From contig BCJJ01000009.1 in NCBI GenBank assembly GCA_039545355.1, positions 1,157,757-1,221,756 on the forward strand: DNA of 64,000 nucleotides, in the 5' to 3' direction. The position numbers were made by a program, and so were the translations under genes. Shown here one piece after another: positions 53,642 to 64,000 of the stretch (within the stretch, counting starts at the first letter, position 1; each line of letters begins with the position of its first letter). The notes beneath the pieces are model-generated. The model had not been told where the DNA came from and did not search any database. It saw nothing but the letters and a program-made list of their open reading frames with translations. This DNA comes from Trichosporon coremiiforme. Its lineage: Eukaryota > Basidiomycota > Tremellomycetes > Trichosporonales > Trichosporonaceae.

Positions 53642-55070
53642 TTACGCGAACTCTTCGTCCTCCTCGGGCGAGATCATGTCGTTGATGCAGTGCACGAACG
53701 GCGCCATGACCTCGACCGTCTCCTTCAGCCGGTCGACGAAGTGGGGGTCCGTCACTTCCTCGTCCGAAAATCTGTTGTCAGCTTCCAGCGTCGCCTCTCT
53801 GAGCTTACCTCCTGACAGCCGTAAAGCTGCGCATGCGGAGCAGGTCAATGTCCTTGTGCATTTTGTCGATTCCTTTCGGCGCGATCTTGAGCTCGTCCTT
53901 CTGCCCGAACACGTTCTGCCGCTGGCCCTTCGGGTGCGGTTTCGCCGGTCCAAACATGGCGACAAACTCGGGCCGCTCGATGGCATTGCGCAGCTGTTGG
54001 GGGTTGGACAGGATGCGACTGCGAATGTTGCTTAGCACCTCCTTTTCAGGCTGCCACGCGCCGCACGCCATGGCCGTGTGCCCTCCGGGCTCAATGTAGA
54101 GGTGGTACCCTGCCCAGATACCCTTGCGCCCGGAGCGCGAGTACGACAGGCCAAAGTGCGACTTGTACGGCGACTTGTCGCTCGAGAAACGCACGTCGCG
54201 GTAGATCCGGTACTAATGTCAGCTTAGAGTAGTGGGGAAAGCTCACGCAAATGTCCCGCGATGGCAGGACTGGCAGCTCGTCGTCCGCCTCATTGAACTT
54301 GATCTGCATTACTTGCACAAAGTCGTGCCATTCCTTCTCTGCTTGCCGGAACGTCGGCTCGTGCGACTTGAACCATTCGCGCGTGTTGTATTTCGGGTAC
54401 TGGAGGTGGGTCAGGAAGTCGAGGGTGTTGCGCGAGATCTGCCCGGGCGGCACTGCACATCAGCTAACGATCTACACCAAGAAGCTTGCAACCACCCACC
54501 TTGTCCGGTCTTCGGCGCCGGGTAGACTTTGATACGAGCCACAATCTTCTGTCCCGGCTCGAGCTCAACGTCGTCCTCGTCGTCATCGCCTTCCTCCTCG
54601 ACAGCCTTTTTCCGCCTCTTCGCCGCCGGAGCCTTCGCACCTGCCCCGCGTTTCGGTCCCGCCTTCGGCGTAGCGTCGAGATCCTCGCTCGCGACCGACT
54701 CGATATCGTCCTCGGCCTCCTGTTCGGAAGCGCTGGGCTCGAACGCGTCGCTCTCCCCGTCGGCCTCCTCCGACTCGGACGCCTCCGACGCCTCGGACGC
54801 ATCGTCCTCATCCACCTCGTCTGAGGAGGGTTCTGATTCACTGTCCTCGTCAGACGTCAGCCCTGTGGGCTCGTGCGCCTCGCCATTGTCCGCGCGCTCG
54901 TTGGTCTGTGTTGCCCGACGCCCCTTGCTGTTCCCCTGGGTGGCGTTCGAGGCGGTACGCGCGTTCGGCTTGGAGGTCTGGGCCGCGGCTTTGCGTGCGC
55001 CGGCGCCCCTGCCCGCCTCGCTCTCGTTCAGCTTGGGAGGCCCGCGCCTCAGCGAATTGCGATATGGCAT
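53642..55070 (-). CDS. DUF2461 protein with long acidic N-terminus
   Basis: The C-terminal 220 residues match the DUF2461 / TIGR02453 family of unknown function: FLTHLQYPKYNTREWFKSH, YRIYRDVRFSSDKSPYKSHFG, AGYHLYIEPGGHTAMACGAW and PKGIDKMHKDIDLLRMRSF. The N-terminal 230 residues are disordered, with basic segments (PKLNESEAGRGAGARK) and long Ser/Asp/Glu runs (DEVDEDDASEASEASESEEAD) plus KRRKK-type nuclear-localisation clusters. Four exons; the first ends at PKTGQ and the next begins VPPGQIS. About 440 residues. The end is only 39 nt from the convergent DPH1 stop. Start at 55068-55070 (MPYRNSLRRG); farther Mets are less likely. Confidence 0.82.
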
Positions 55071-55579
55071 ATCGCAGTGTTGGAGGACGTGCGTATCGTG
55101 CTTGTTTGCTGAAGTGCTGCAGCGAGAGTCGGCGAGCGTTGGGGTTGCGGGTCGCGGGGTCGCGGTTTGGGCGAGGGAGACCCAGGTCGAGTTCGGGCAG
55201 AATCTGGTTTGCCGTCTGCCGTCCGCTTGCTTTGGTTTATCCTTGCTTCTTGCTTGTTGTCCTTTCCCGTCTTTCAACTTTCGTTCGCCACCCAAAATAA
55301 CCAAGTAGTCGTCCGGCCGGCCGTGCAAGCGCTTGCGATCGTGTTCGGAGCGTTGGAGTAAGTGTTGTGGTGAACGCAGGAAATATCGGGCGCGTCGCGC
55401 CGGTAGATGACTTCATCCGCCGTGCCTTGGTTCCAACTTCTCCCTGGACAACTCTCCCACGGCCGCACGCGCTAGACAAACCGGAGCGGCGGCGCCAGGT
55501 CAGGTGCGTCATGGACCACTGGATCCGGTCTCCCCGACATCGCATCCACCTCGATAACAACCATCCGAGCACCCTCACC
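55071..55579. other. Divergent intergenic region, DUF2461 protein / GTR1
   Basis: 509 nt without a supported gene; contains the leaders of both genes. The stretch 55190-55290 is CT-rich. Confidence 0.4.
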
Positions 55580-56970
55580 ATGTCCTCGGCGCAACGACGA
55601 AAAGTGAGCTGAGTATTCTCCGTTTATAGCTAACGGACAGGTGCTGCTGATGGGCAAGTCGGGTGCGTGTCTAGTTGTTTGCCACCCTCAAAGCAACTAA
55701 CAAACAGGGTCTGGCAAGACCTCGATGCGCTCGGTCATCTTGTGAGTCGCCGCGAAGCACACGACTTGGAAATCTCGCTGACGGACAAGCTCAAACTACA
55801 CCGCAAAGGACACGCGACGACTAGGCGCCACGATCGATGTGGAGCAGTCTGCTGTGCGACTTCTCGGCTCGCTCGTCCTGGTACGTCGGGCGTCCATCCT
55901 TGCAGCCGCCGGAACTGAACAGTTGAGCTGACAATCAGAACCTGTGGGACTGCGGAGGCCAAGATGCCTTCCTGGACAACTACCTGTCTGCTCAGCGCGA
56001 CACAATCTTCTCCAATGTCGCAGTGTTGATCTACGTCTTCGACATGACGTCGACGGAGTGGGAGAAGGACCTGCACTACTTCGAGGACAACCTCGCCGCG
56101 CTGCGGGAGAACTCGCCCGACGCCGGTGTCTGGGTCCTGATGAACAAAATGGACCTCGTCGACAGCGAGGACCCGAAGCGGACCAAGTACCAGGAGCGGC
56201 GGGACGAGGTGCTCGCGCTGAATGAGAAGCTGAGCAAGGACGTCGACGGCGCCGGCCCGTGCCGCTGCTTCCCGACGAGTATCTGGGACGAGTCGCTGTA
56301 CAAGGTGAGCTACCTCGCACCCTCCAAGCTGACAAGTCTAAGGCCTGGTCGAACGTGATTCACACGCAGATCCCGAATATCAAGCTGATCAGCGCACACC
56401 TGACGTACCTCCGCGACATGCTCGGTGCGGCCGAGATTGCCGCGTTTGAGTCAGAGACCTTCCTCATCATGGCCAAGTCCGGCTCGCCACTGGACTCGGA
56501 CTCGAGCGAGGCCGACGCCGTCGAGACGGCAAAGGGCGTTCCCGGACTGGACCCAGAACGTTTCGAGAAGATCTCGGAGATAGTCAAGAGTTTCCGCAAG
56601 ACGTGCCAGAAGACGGGGGAGCAGTTCTACGGCTTCGACGCCCAGTTTGACGGCGTCACCGTCGTGCTCGAGCCCATGACGCGGAACACGTTTGCCATGG
56701 TTGTCGGCGTCGACCCCACTGTCGGTGAGTATGGGCTGTAGCTTACAGTGGAGTCCGTTAGCTGACGCAACAGAGGCCGGACTCGTCAAGTACAACATGA
56801 ACCAGGCGCGCCTGCACCTCGCCGAAGTCGGGACGCTGACGACGATGACGCGGAAATGCGGCGTGTGCGAGCACAACGTCAAGCTCGAGCACAACATCAG
56901 CTACAAGCCGGCGAACCCGAGCGGTCGGGCTTGGGACGATGTCGGGATCGATGTCCCCGCCGCGGCGTGA
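55580..56970 (+). CDS. GTR1: Rag GTPase GTR1 (RagA/B)
   Basis: Vacuolar GTPase that with Gtr2 signals amino-acid sufficiency to TORC1. At least seven exons, several very small (MSSAQRRK, VLLMGKS, GSGKTSMRSVIF). The G1 loop is split by an intron into GKS and GSGKTS; further parts are the switch region TRRLGATIDVEQS, the G3 motif LWDCGGQD, G4 MNKMDLVD, and the C-terminal roadblock-like Rag domain (FPTSIWDESLYKAWSNVI, then YGFDAQFDGVTVVLEPMTRNTFAMVV). An acidic/Ser-rich insertion (SPLDSDSSEADAVETAKG) sits in that domain and is not in yeast Gtr1. The last exon ends in a Cys pair CGVCEHNVKLEHN. About 340 residues. Confidence 0.9.
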
Positions 56971-57186
56971 GTTAGATACCATAGATAGGGAACCAAGGGG
57001 TAATTGAGATCTTATGTACATGTTGTAAGTACAGATGGATACAAGTCTAATCAGGCTGGGGGCGGGGTGTCGGCGCCGGGCCGGGGCGCGATCTCGCGCG
57101 TGGATTAGCTGGGGTTGACAAGGTGACAAGATTCTAGATCGTTATAGGGTGTGTGTGTGTGGGAGGGTGTAGGGGGAGCAGCTAGA

Positions 57187-59113
57187 TCAGGTGAACTCCG
57201 CGAGCATTCTGTCAAAGTCGGGGTCGTTGACGTCCGGCATGATGTCGCCGAAATTAAAGTCGTCAAAGTTGATGTTCATCTCGCCCATGCCATTGCCCGT
57301 GTCGAAATCGCCAAGACCATTGGTGTCGTCGATCTTCTGCTCAGGCTCCGGCACGGGGACAGGGAGAGGCTCCGGGGCCGCGGCCGGAGCAGGAGCTGGT
57401 TCGGCAGCGGCAGCGACGACTGGGACAGGAGCCGGTTGAACAGGCGCAGTCTCGGCTGGGGGCTGAGCCGGAGGCGCACTCTCGGCTGGTGGCTGGGCGG
57501 GCTGGGCTGGTTGAGCAGGTTGGGCAGGTTGAGCAGGTTGGGCAGGTTGAGCTGGCGTAGCGGGCTTCTGAGGCGATGACGACTGCGGCTGTTGCGGCGT
57601 CGGCTGTTGCTGTTGCTGCTCCTGGGGCGGTTGTTGCTGCTGCTGTCCGTTTTGGTTCTGGCTCTGATCGCCCGCCGTCGCAGGTTGCTCCGAGCCACCG
57701 CCTTGCGGGTGATCGTCCTTCTTCTCCTCGGTCGACGGGGCAGGTGCGGATGCTTCAGGGGCATTGTTGGTCGCGCCCATAGCATTGTCGATGGCCGCGT
57801 CGTTGCCAAACAGGTCGTCAAACGCAGTCAAATCGATGCTCGTCAGGTCGACGTCGCCATTCTCGCCAAAGTTGAAGTCGAACTCGCCCGTCGGTTGTGG
57901 CGGTTGCGGCTGCGAGTCTGCCTGCGCATTCTGTGTGGCATCGGTCGTCGTGCCCTGGAGCGTGTTGAGCAGGTTGGACGTGTTCGGCGTCATCGCCGTC
58001 TGGTCGGGCTGGTTGTCGGTGTTCTGTGGGACGTCCGGGACCTGCATCTGCTGCGGCATGTTCATGTCGGTGCCGCCGTTGGCATTGCCGTTCTGCGCAC
58101 CGCCGATGAACGCGCTCAGCTCGTCCATGTTCATGCCGTCCAGATTCAGGCTGCCATCCAGCAGTCCGTCGGGGAAGCCTCCGGGGGCGTTCGCTTGCGG
58201 CGCCGGTTGGTTCGACAGCAGACTGGCGGCGCCAAGCTGGATCGGCGACGCAGCGGCGGCAGCCTTCGGCGTGTTACCCTGCATGTGCGCTGGAATGCTC
58301 GGGCTGGGTGTCGGTAATGTCATGGGTGCGAGGGGCAGCGGCGGAGGTCGAGCCTTCATGAACTTCTCTGGGGCAGCCGCGTACTCCACATTCTGCGCAA
58401 TAAACCACTCTACCTGCCGTCGTACAGCGTCGTAGTTCCTCCAGGCCGTTTCTAGTCGAAGTTCGAGCTTCCGTGGCGTCTTCGACTTGTATCCGATTGC
58501 TCGGCTGTCGGCCTGATACTGCAGAATCATCGTAGCGGCTATCAGGGCGTCCTGGAAGTCAGCACAGTGTCCGTGCAGTAGGCATAGGCCTCGCTTGGTC
58601 TTGTCGCCAGCCATCTGATCACACGACCCTCTGCGTCTGCCGGGAAGACTACCCTCTCAGCGATGCGTGAGAGTCGAGCAGGACATCGATGACTTGCGAT
58701 GCGATCTCACTGTTGCAGGAACTCACCTTGTACTGCTGCTGCATCACCTCCACCTTGTCAACAATCCATGACGGACCCGGAGCGAGCTTGGGCTTCTTAG
58801 GATCTCGCTGCTTATCGGCGGGACCTGCGCCTCGCTTTAGCGCACTGGGGCTCGATCCTTGCGGGCTGGGTCCGGCTAAGCTAGCTGGTGACGGGCGGGT
58901 CGGAGTCGAGAGGTTGCGCTGAGCGACGGCAGCAGCACCAGAGGATGCGACAGGGCTGGGAGCTGCTCGGGGGCTGGGTGCTGTGCGGGGACTGGGGCCG
59001 TTGATGGGCCGGGGACTCGGTCCGCCGAGTGGAGAAGGACCAGTTCGCGGACTCGGGCCGGGGCGGGGACTCGGGCCACCCAGCGGCGAGGGGCCAGCGA
59101 GGGGACGCGACAT
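57187..59113 (-). CDS. Low-complexity acidic protein, possible transcriptional co-activator
   Basis: Two or more exons, about 600 residues. N-terminal 70 residues are near-perfect GPSPR / GPSPLGG repeats. The only ordered-looking part lies at about residues 110-200: [14 protein letters not shown], then [41 protein letters not shown] and [18 protein letters not shown]. The rest is Gln/Pro/Asn/Ala-rich with a PAQPAQ tract. Acidic-aromatic motifs of activation-domain style occur twice: [10 protein letters not shown] and [12 protein letters not shown] ... FDRMLAEF at the very end. The exon junction (QYK to MAGDK, through an intron of about 113 nt ending GATCAG) is the least certain part. No family was recognised; a Mediator-like or co-activator role is inference only. 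Confidence 0.6.
57500..57556 (-). repeat. Coding tandem repeat, Pro-Ala-Gln tract
   Basis: A 9-nt unit alternating TTGAGCAGG and TTGGGCAGG on the + strand; on the minus strand it encodes repeated PAQ. Six or so units, in the low-complexity protein. Confidence 0.75.
58960..59110 (-). repeat. Coding GPSPR repeat
   Basis: The first exon repeats the codons for Gly-Pro-Ser-Pro-Arg/Leu about nine times with small changes. The unit is 15-24 nt. Confidence 0.7.
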
Positions 59114-60456
59114 GGGGGTTGGTGTCGTGTGTTAGGATGAGATGGAGGTGTGTGTGTGCTGGTGGTGTGTGGGAATGGGTGTGTTGACAAAGGAAGTCGC
59201 TGGGGGTTGAGTGAAAGATGGCGGCGAGCAGGGAGCAAGGGCGACTAGGACGGCTAGGGCGAGATGCCCGGGACGAGCTTGGCTTGAGGCGGCACGCGCC
59301 AGTGCGTGCAGTGCAGGGGCCAGGGGTGACTGACGGGGGCCGCCGATGAGTCCCTGTCCCAGCCCTAAGCCTAATCCTCTCCACATGCACTGAGCCCATT
59401 CCTCTGTTCAACCGACTTCACCGCCGGCATCACTCGATATCTATCCTTTGACATTGTTCCGCTTGCCATCTTCCCATTATTCTACAGCTTCTACACAATG
59501 CACCATAGTCGGAAACTCATCGACTTCCGAACGCATCGCCATCTGGATTCCTGAACGCTCTAGCAGACATTGGCACCCGGCTCATTACTAGTCTGACTTG
59601 CCCGGGAAAGCATCCGAACTTCCCCACGCCCGTCTTTCGCTTCCAGGAATAACGTCAAGGGAATACTGACGATTGTACTTGCGGACTGGCTCACAACAGC
59701 CCTCTACCCCTTTGAATCAGCCAGACCATTCTGGCGTCGACAATAGGGACTGCACTGTTCAGCCCCCTTCGCGCTGGCGCAGGCGTATGGTCCTGACTCT
59801 GCCTGACAGGTCAACGGCGACGGCGACGTCGGAGATCGGATCCAGCGACCTGGGGCCCGTACCTGAATCTAGCAAGTCTGCCAATCATCAGCCTGACGCG
59901 TCGAGTCGTCGGGTGACAAAGTGAGGCGCACTCAGCGGGGTGAGGGCGTCCGGGCAACTTTTCCGGCCAAGTCGACATGCATGGCCGTCGAACGCAGAAC
60001 GGGTACAGTGGCATCGAGGCTCCAGAACGGCTCGCAGCTCTATTGCGGCGTTCTCAACTGAGCCATTGCACGGTCACATCGACTGCCTGTGGCAGCAAAA
60101 TAGTAGCGACGTTGCCGCAGCCCAACGCATTCAACACGGAACGGTCACCGCAACGTCATGAACAGGCATGCACACGGGGGCAAGATCATGTGGCGACCTG
60201 TGCACCGCAGACATCGAGTGCGTTTGTCGTATGCATTGCGCAACACTCACGAACAAGTCATGTCAGGTAGAACATGAGATCCAGTCGGTGTACTTACACT
60301 TATCATGACGCTCGTCGTCCGACGTCCAAGAGTCGATGAGCTCGACAGTCTCGCAGACTTAAAAGCAGCAGGTAAGCGGTGTCGACCAGTCTCGCTCTCA
60401 TGCTCACTCACGCGCTCTTTCTCGTCGTCAGGCACCTAGCCAAGTCAATCAAGAAC
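59114..60456. other. 1.3-kb intergenic region, no supported gene
   Basis: Holds the promoters of the low-complexity gene (left) and of the LURP-one-related gene (right). A possible leader intron of about 60 nt (GTAAGC ... CGTCAG) ends 25 nt before the chosen LOR start. TTAAAAG near 60359 is TATA-like. The left part is rich in GTGTGT and TGTGTTG steps. Confidence 0.4.
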
Positions 60457-61264
60457 ATGGGTCTCTTCGACTTCATCTACTCCAGCGGCGGCAAGCTCGA
60501 GGCCGTCCAGGAGCCCATCGGCGTCCACCCCCAGATGTGCAAGAACCAGCTGACCACACTGGTCTTGAAGGAGTCGCTCTTCTCCATCAGCGGTGTAAGC
60601 CCATAGGGCGTCAACGGCCACAGTAGCTAACGCGCAGGATGACTTCTCGATCACCGATGCGACCACGCAGCAACCCGTCCTCAAGTGCTCTGGCAGCATG
60701 CTGTCCATGCACGACCGTAAGAGTGAGCTTGCATTGCTGGGAACGAGCTGATACTCAGAGCTGTACGACACGAACGGCCACCTGCTCTTCAACATCTCGA
60801 GCGACAAGAACTACAACCCTCGCAAGTCGATGGTCGGCAACCTCGACAACGGCAAGGAGGGTTTCGAGGCCCACGTTCGCCGCGGAAGTACATTAACAGG
60901 ACCGTTCCGGTGCTAACGTTCAGTGGGCACTAAGCTCGCAGCGACCTTCATCAGCATCGGCGGCGAGCGCAAGACCCTGCACCTGGACGGTGACATGTGG
61001 GGCCGCACCGCGAAGCTCAAGCTTGACGACGGCACCTCGCTTGGCCACATTGCACGCGAGCTCATCAACGTCACCGACTTTGCCGCGGACAAGCAGACGG
61101 TGAGTATCTGTGGCTTCCCCATCCCGCGCCTAATGCCCCGCCAGTACTGCCTCACCGTCGCGCCAAACGTCGACATCAGCCTGATGGCCGCGATCTGCAT
61201 CTGCTTCGATGAGATCAAGAATGACACCGACGACGAGGAGAAGAAGAAGGACGAGGACGCCTGA
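60457..61264 (+). CDS. LURP-one-related (LOR) / tubby-like fold protein
   Basis: Small soluble protein of the LOR family (DUF567, tubby-like beta barrel around a central helix). Five exons; the start MGLFDFIYSSGG was used because an upstream ATG at 60305 hits a stop when spliced. Family-type segments: LTTLVLKESLFSISGDDFSITDATTQQPVLKCSGSMLSMHDRK..., LYDTNGHLLFNISSDK, FISIGGERKTLHLDGDMWGRTAKLKLDD, and a final TYCLTVAPNVDISLMAAICICFDEI with an acidic tail. The intron from about 61100 to 61144 is needed; without it a 15-residue alien segment interrupts the barrel. About 200 residues. Function in fungi is unknown; related human phospholipid scramblases share the fold. Confidence 0.85.
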
Positions 61265-62138
61265 GGAGGCCGCAGCCCGCAAGACCGCCGAAGCTAAACC
61301 GAGCCCGCGTGGGTGCGTGCGTGCTTGTGCCTAGCGGAGCTACATAGTCCGGTCGGTCCCAAGGCACGGCCGGAGGCCGGAGAAGTGATGTGCATGGCGG
61401 TGTCGGAAATCGGAATATTACTGCGTAGTTCAGAAGTTAATCGAGTGAATCTGTGAATGTATGCAATGCGAGGCGCACGTAGGCGCAGAGGCGCAGAGTA
61501 AATAGAAATGGAGCACGCAATACGCGCCGCCCATGCTGCCATGCTGCTAGCTCCCCCGCACCCCGCATCGCGCTTGGCCGATGAACGGTTGAGCCGGCTC
61601 CACACTGCCAAGCACAAACGTGGCAGGGCTTCTGTGGTCTCAGCAGGGCGGGCAGGGCGCATATTCTCGACCGCTTGGCCGCCGAGTGGGTGCAGATCTG
61701 CTGCCGAAGCTTACTCTGTGTGGGCTGGCAATCGACGCGCGGCGCTCACTATTACGATCTCTCATCAATCGGGGTGCCGTGGTGCCTCTCGCTTGTGGAT
61801 GCGCAGGCGCGGCCCTCCTGCCTGCTTTTACCGCCTGACGAGACGGTGGACCCGCGGTCTACGGCCCCGGTGAACGGGTGGGGCAGGCGCGCACAGGGTA
61901 AAGCATCATCATCGCAGGGCGCGCAGGGTGGCGCTCTCGTGTGCTCGGGACGCAGGTCGGTCGACTGCTCTAGCGTTGCTCTCGTCCGCTCGTAAAGTGG
62001 TGTGGCTCACATAATTTCGCGCCAGCACGCACTCGCTGCACTGCACACGCTCATATTTCCATCACTGCAGCTGCAGTTCGTGTTTGTCCATCTCTCACGA
62101 GACCACGACCACCGCTCGCCCTCCTCGCACTGCTCGAG
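61265..62138. other. Intergenic, no supported gene
   Basis: 874 nt between the LOR gene and the first micro-protein gene. It holds the LOR 3' region and the promoter of the small gene. No TATA box is clear; the last 60 nt are pyrimidine-rich. Confidence 0.4.
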
Positions 62139-62399
62139 ATGCCCGACGTCGCCAGCCTCGATCGCCTGGACAACTTCCGTGAGTCTCGCCACCCCCTCGT
62201 GTGACTGGTCTGACGAGCAGAGCCCCCGCTCTCGCGGCCCGAGAACGAGTTCGTGAACGGCTATGGCGGCTGGGCCGAGTTCTGTGCCGTGTACGGGTTC
62301 AAGCCGACGAAGGCGACCGACATCGAGGAGGCGCACGCGGTCGTCAAGCAGATGGTGCAGGCCGACCTGTGGTATGGCCAACAGATCTCGCGTCGTTGA
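62139..62399 (+). CDS. Micro-protein A (tandem family, unknown)
   Basis: Two exons of 40 and 179 nt with a 42-nt intron (62179-62220, CTGAC branch, CAG end); 72 residues. After the intron the sequence QPPLSRPENEF leads into the family core NGYGGWAEFCAVYGFKP, then a helix TDIEEAHAVVKQM and a short tail. Micro-protein B at 62890-63116 has the same core, the same QPPL after the intron and the same phase-1 intron position. This shared structure is the evidence that both are real genes. No domain name or function is known to me. Predicted to be a small helical cytosolic protein. Confidence 0.72.
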
Positions 62400-62889
62400 T
62401 CACCCCACCCGTCCCCCGCACCACCCCAATCGAAATAAGTTCGTTAGCCCACCGGGGCGAGTGGCGTATCTCGGCCTCTCTCCCTGCCAAAATCGAGCTG
62501 TACCGCCCCATCGCTACAGCCCGCCTTAGAAGTTGTATTCTGCGTCTTGTTCACGAGACCGACGCTGGCAGCACTGGTCGTCGGACCTCCGGCGACGGGT
62601 GTCTGCGCATGCATGCATCATTAGTCGCACAGCAATGTCCGCTCGTCGCTTTCGTGCTTTCGTCGGTCAGGAAAACATAGAATGCGGGGATAAACCAAGC
62701 AGCCCTGCCCTGACGTCAGGTCACGTGTGAAACCCTGGCGCGCTCCGCCATGTCTGGCCCATCGAGGACGCGTCTCGCATTCCGTTGTCATCGTCCGGTT
62801 CCCATCAGTACCTGGCACACTTGGCTTGGCCCTCCCCTCATCAGCTCATCGTCGCTCTCGAGCTCGCCATCGCAGACTCGTATCCAACA
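62400..62889. other. Spacer between the two micro-protein genes
   Basis: 490 nt holding the 3' region of A and the promoter of B. Pyrimidine-rich segment near 62825-62870. No further copy of the family was seen. Confidence 0.4.
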
Positions 62890-63116
62890 ATGCCCGCCAC
62901 CAACGCCCTCCGTGAGAGCTGGCCTGACTCTTCTACTGGGCTGAAAGCTGACAGGCAGAGCCTCCCCTCAAGCCCGAGGAGCGCGCCATCATCAAGAGCT
63001 ACGGCGACTGGACCAACTTCTGCCTCGCCTTTGGTCTCAAGCCCTTCAACCCCGACGAGAACGAGGAGGCTCTCCAGATCGTCCGCACCATGGCTCACGA
63101 GGACGTAAAGCGCTAG
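62890..63116 (+). CDS. Micro-protein B (tandem paralogue of A)
   Basis: Two exons of 22 and 158 nt with a 47-nt intron (62912-62958); 59 residues. Post-intron sequence QPPLKPEERAIIKSYGDWTNFCLAFGLKP and NEEALQIVRTM align to A without long gaps. Conserved positions: Q-PPL, P-E, YG-W-FC-G-KP, EEA and a V-M helix end. B lacks the 13-residue tail of A and has a shorter first exon. Its codons are more C-ending than those of A, so it may be the better expressed copy. Function unknown. Confidence 0.75.
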
Positions 63117-63621
63117 GTAGGGCTGCGCCAGGGACCAGTGACTGAACTCAGGGGGGACGCTCATCAATCTCGGTGTCTTCCTCGCTGCCCTCCACCACTG
63201 AATCTTGGCCCTCCGGCCCCCCATGAAGCCTCAAGAAGACATGTGTGTATTACTCAACACGGTCATCGGTACTCAGGTTGTATCATAGCTGTATGCAGTC
63301 ACTGAACTCTGTATGCGTGCTGCCGTGTATGCTGCCGCTACCCTTCCCCGCTATCTATACCTACAGTGCGATCGGCAACTAACGTCAGATGCACGCGAAA
63401 CACGTGGCAAAGTGCCACAGCCTAGCCGCCCGGCGTTTTGGTGGTGGCCAAACTGGACCGCCACGTGTTGGGTGCGACGAACGAATTTTGGGAAACGCCG
63501 AAACGCCGAAAAACTCTGACTGGCAGGAGGCAGTTTCGCTGCTGCTTGCCTGGCTCAGTCTGGCGAGTTAGTAGGTCTGCTTCAGTTCGTTGACTCTCCA
63601 TCCCTCAACTCGATATCAAAA
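63117..63621. other. Intergenic, no supported gene
   Basis: 505 nt with the 3' end of B and the promoter of a gene that runs off the window. Confidence 0.4.
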
Positions 63622-64000
63622 ATGGCGGCTTCCAAGTACGTACGACGACGACAGACGATACCGCGAGCAGCCCACTGACATGCACAGCGTCCCCTCGAAC
63701 GAGGTTCGTACCGATCACCGCGGGTCCGACAGTTAAGAGAGCTGGAAGGGTCGTCTGAACCTCAAATTTGCGGAACAGGTTGTGGATCTTTGAACCGACA
63801 GAGATGGAGATGGACGACGGATCTGGGACTGCGCACGACGACGGCGAGGTTATGCGCGTTGGAGAAGGACTGGAATGGAGGCGACAGAAGAGGATTGGAA
63901 GGACAGATTGGTGTTCGCACCAGGATGGAAGGGATGTTCAAAGTTTCAAGCGCCACAACCTGACAGACGACCCCCTGCTCTTCGACTCGACGACCCGTGT
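63622..64000 (+). CDS. Partial 5' end of an unidentified gene
   Basis: ATG in a strong context (AAAAATGGCGG) opens MAASN, split by an intron of about 52 nt (GTACGT ... ATGCACAG) before VPSNE. Two further short introns may lead into a long open frame to the window end, containing LWIFEPTEMEMDDGSG and ending ...LTDDPLLFDST. The frame is acidic and looks coding, but the joins are tentative. The product cannot be named from this fragment. Confidence 0.35.

Noticed and set aside
54838..55328. Longer N-terminus of the DUF2461 protein from 55328
   Set aside because: The extra 86 residues cross the likely leader and have no protein-like features; the MPYRNSLRRG start is better.
57130..57160. GT microsatellite near the end of the low-complexity gene
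   Set aside because: Only about six units; too short to be notable.
60305..60372. Upstream ATG for the LOR gene (MTLVVRRPRV)
   Set aside because: Joining it through the likely intron gives a stop (GGC ACC TAG) before the conserved part.

Overview
The window is nuclear DNA of a basidiomycete yeast or filamentous yeast. The best fit is a tremellomycete (Tremellales or Trichosporonales). The evidence is protein-coding genes packed on both strands, frequent introns of about 33-50 nt with GTNNGN donors and CTGAC/CTAAC branch sites close to the acceptor, pyrimidine-rich leaders just before start codons, strong C-ending codon preference in housekeeping genes, and a chromodomain-methyltransferase-SNF2 gene of the DNMT5 class known from Cryptococcus relatives. 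The order and genus assignment is inference. No tRNA, rRNA, CRISPR or bacterial-type operon was seen.

Layout. 0.3-5.5 kb: an L-threonate-dehydrogenase-like oxidoreductase, a glucose-6-phosphate 1-epimerase and a 6-phosphogluconate dehydrogenase, the last two divergent. 5.9-16.7 kb: RNA polymerase I subunit A34.5, the Holliday-junction nuclease partner EME1, the R-SNARE YKT6, an F-BAR/muniscin endocytic adaptor, a peroxisomal ABCD half-transporter and a CBS-domain protein. A 2-kb stretch without a supported gene follows. 18.7-30.1 kb: a FYVE protein, an Artemis/SNM1-type nuclease, a GRAM-VASt sterol transporter (LAM type), cofactor-independent phosphoglycerate mutase and the chitin-synthase chaperone CHS7. 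30.3-37.3 kb: one 7-kb gene for a DNMT5-type ATP-dependent DNA methyltransferase, the most notable gene here.

37.4-45.4 kb is the accessory part: three small genes of unknown function, a solitary gag-like gene, a secreted GH18 endoglycosidase, and a complete Tc1-type DNA transposon (27-bp perfect inverted repeats, TA duplication, spliced DD34E transposase) that ends 37 bp from the stop codon of a large Bre4-like membrane protein. 45.4-57.0 kb is again housekeeping: methylenetetrahydrofolate reductase, splicing factor CCDC12/Cwf18, diphthamide enzyme DPH1, a DUF2461 protein and the Rag GTPase GTR1. 57.2-64 kb holds a low-complexity acidic protein that resembles a transcriptional co-activator, a LURP-one-related protein, and two neighbouring very small genes (72 and 59 residues). 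These two share sequence and one phase-1 intron at the same place, so they are a tandem pair of an unrecognised micro-protein family. A truncated gene enters at the right edge.

Gene models were spliced by eye from translated frames. Intron edges quoted to the base were checked against the sequence; others are approximate.
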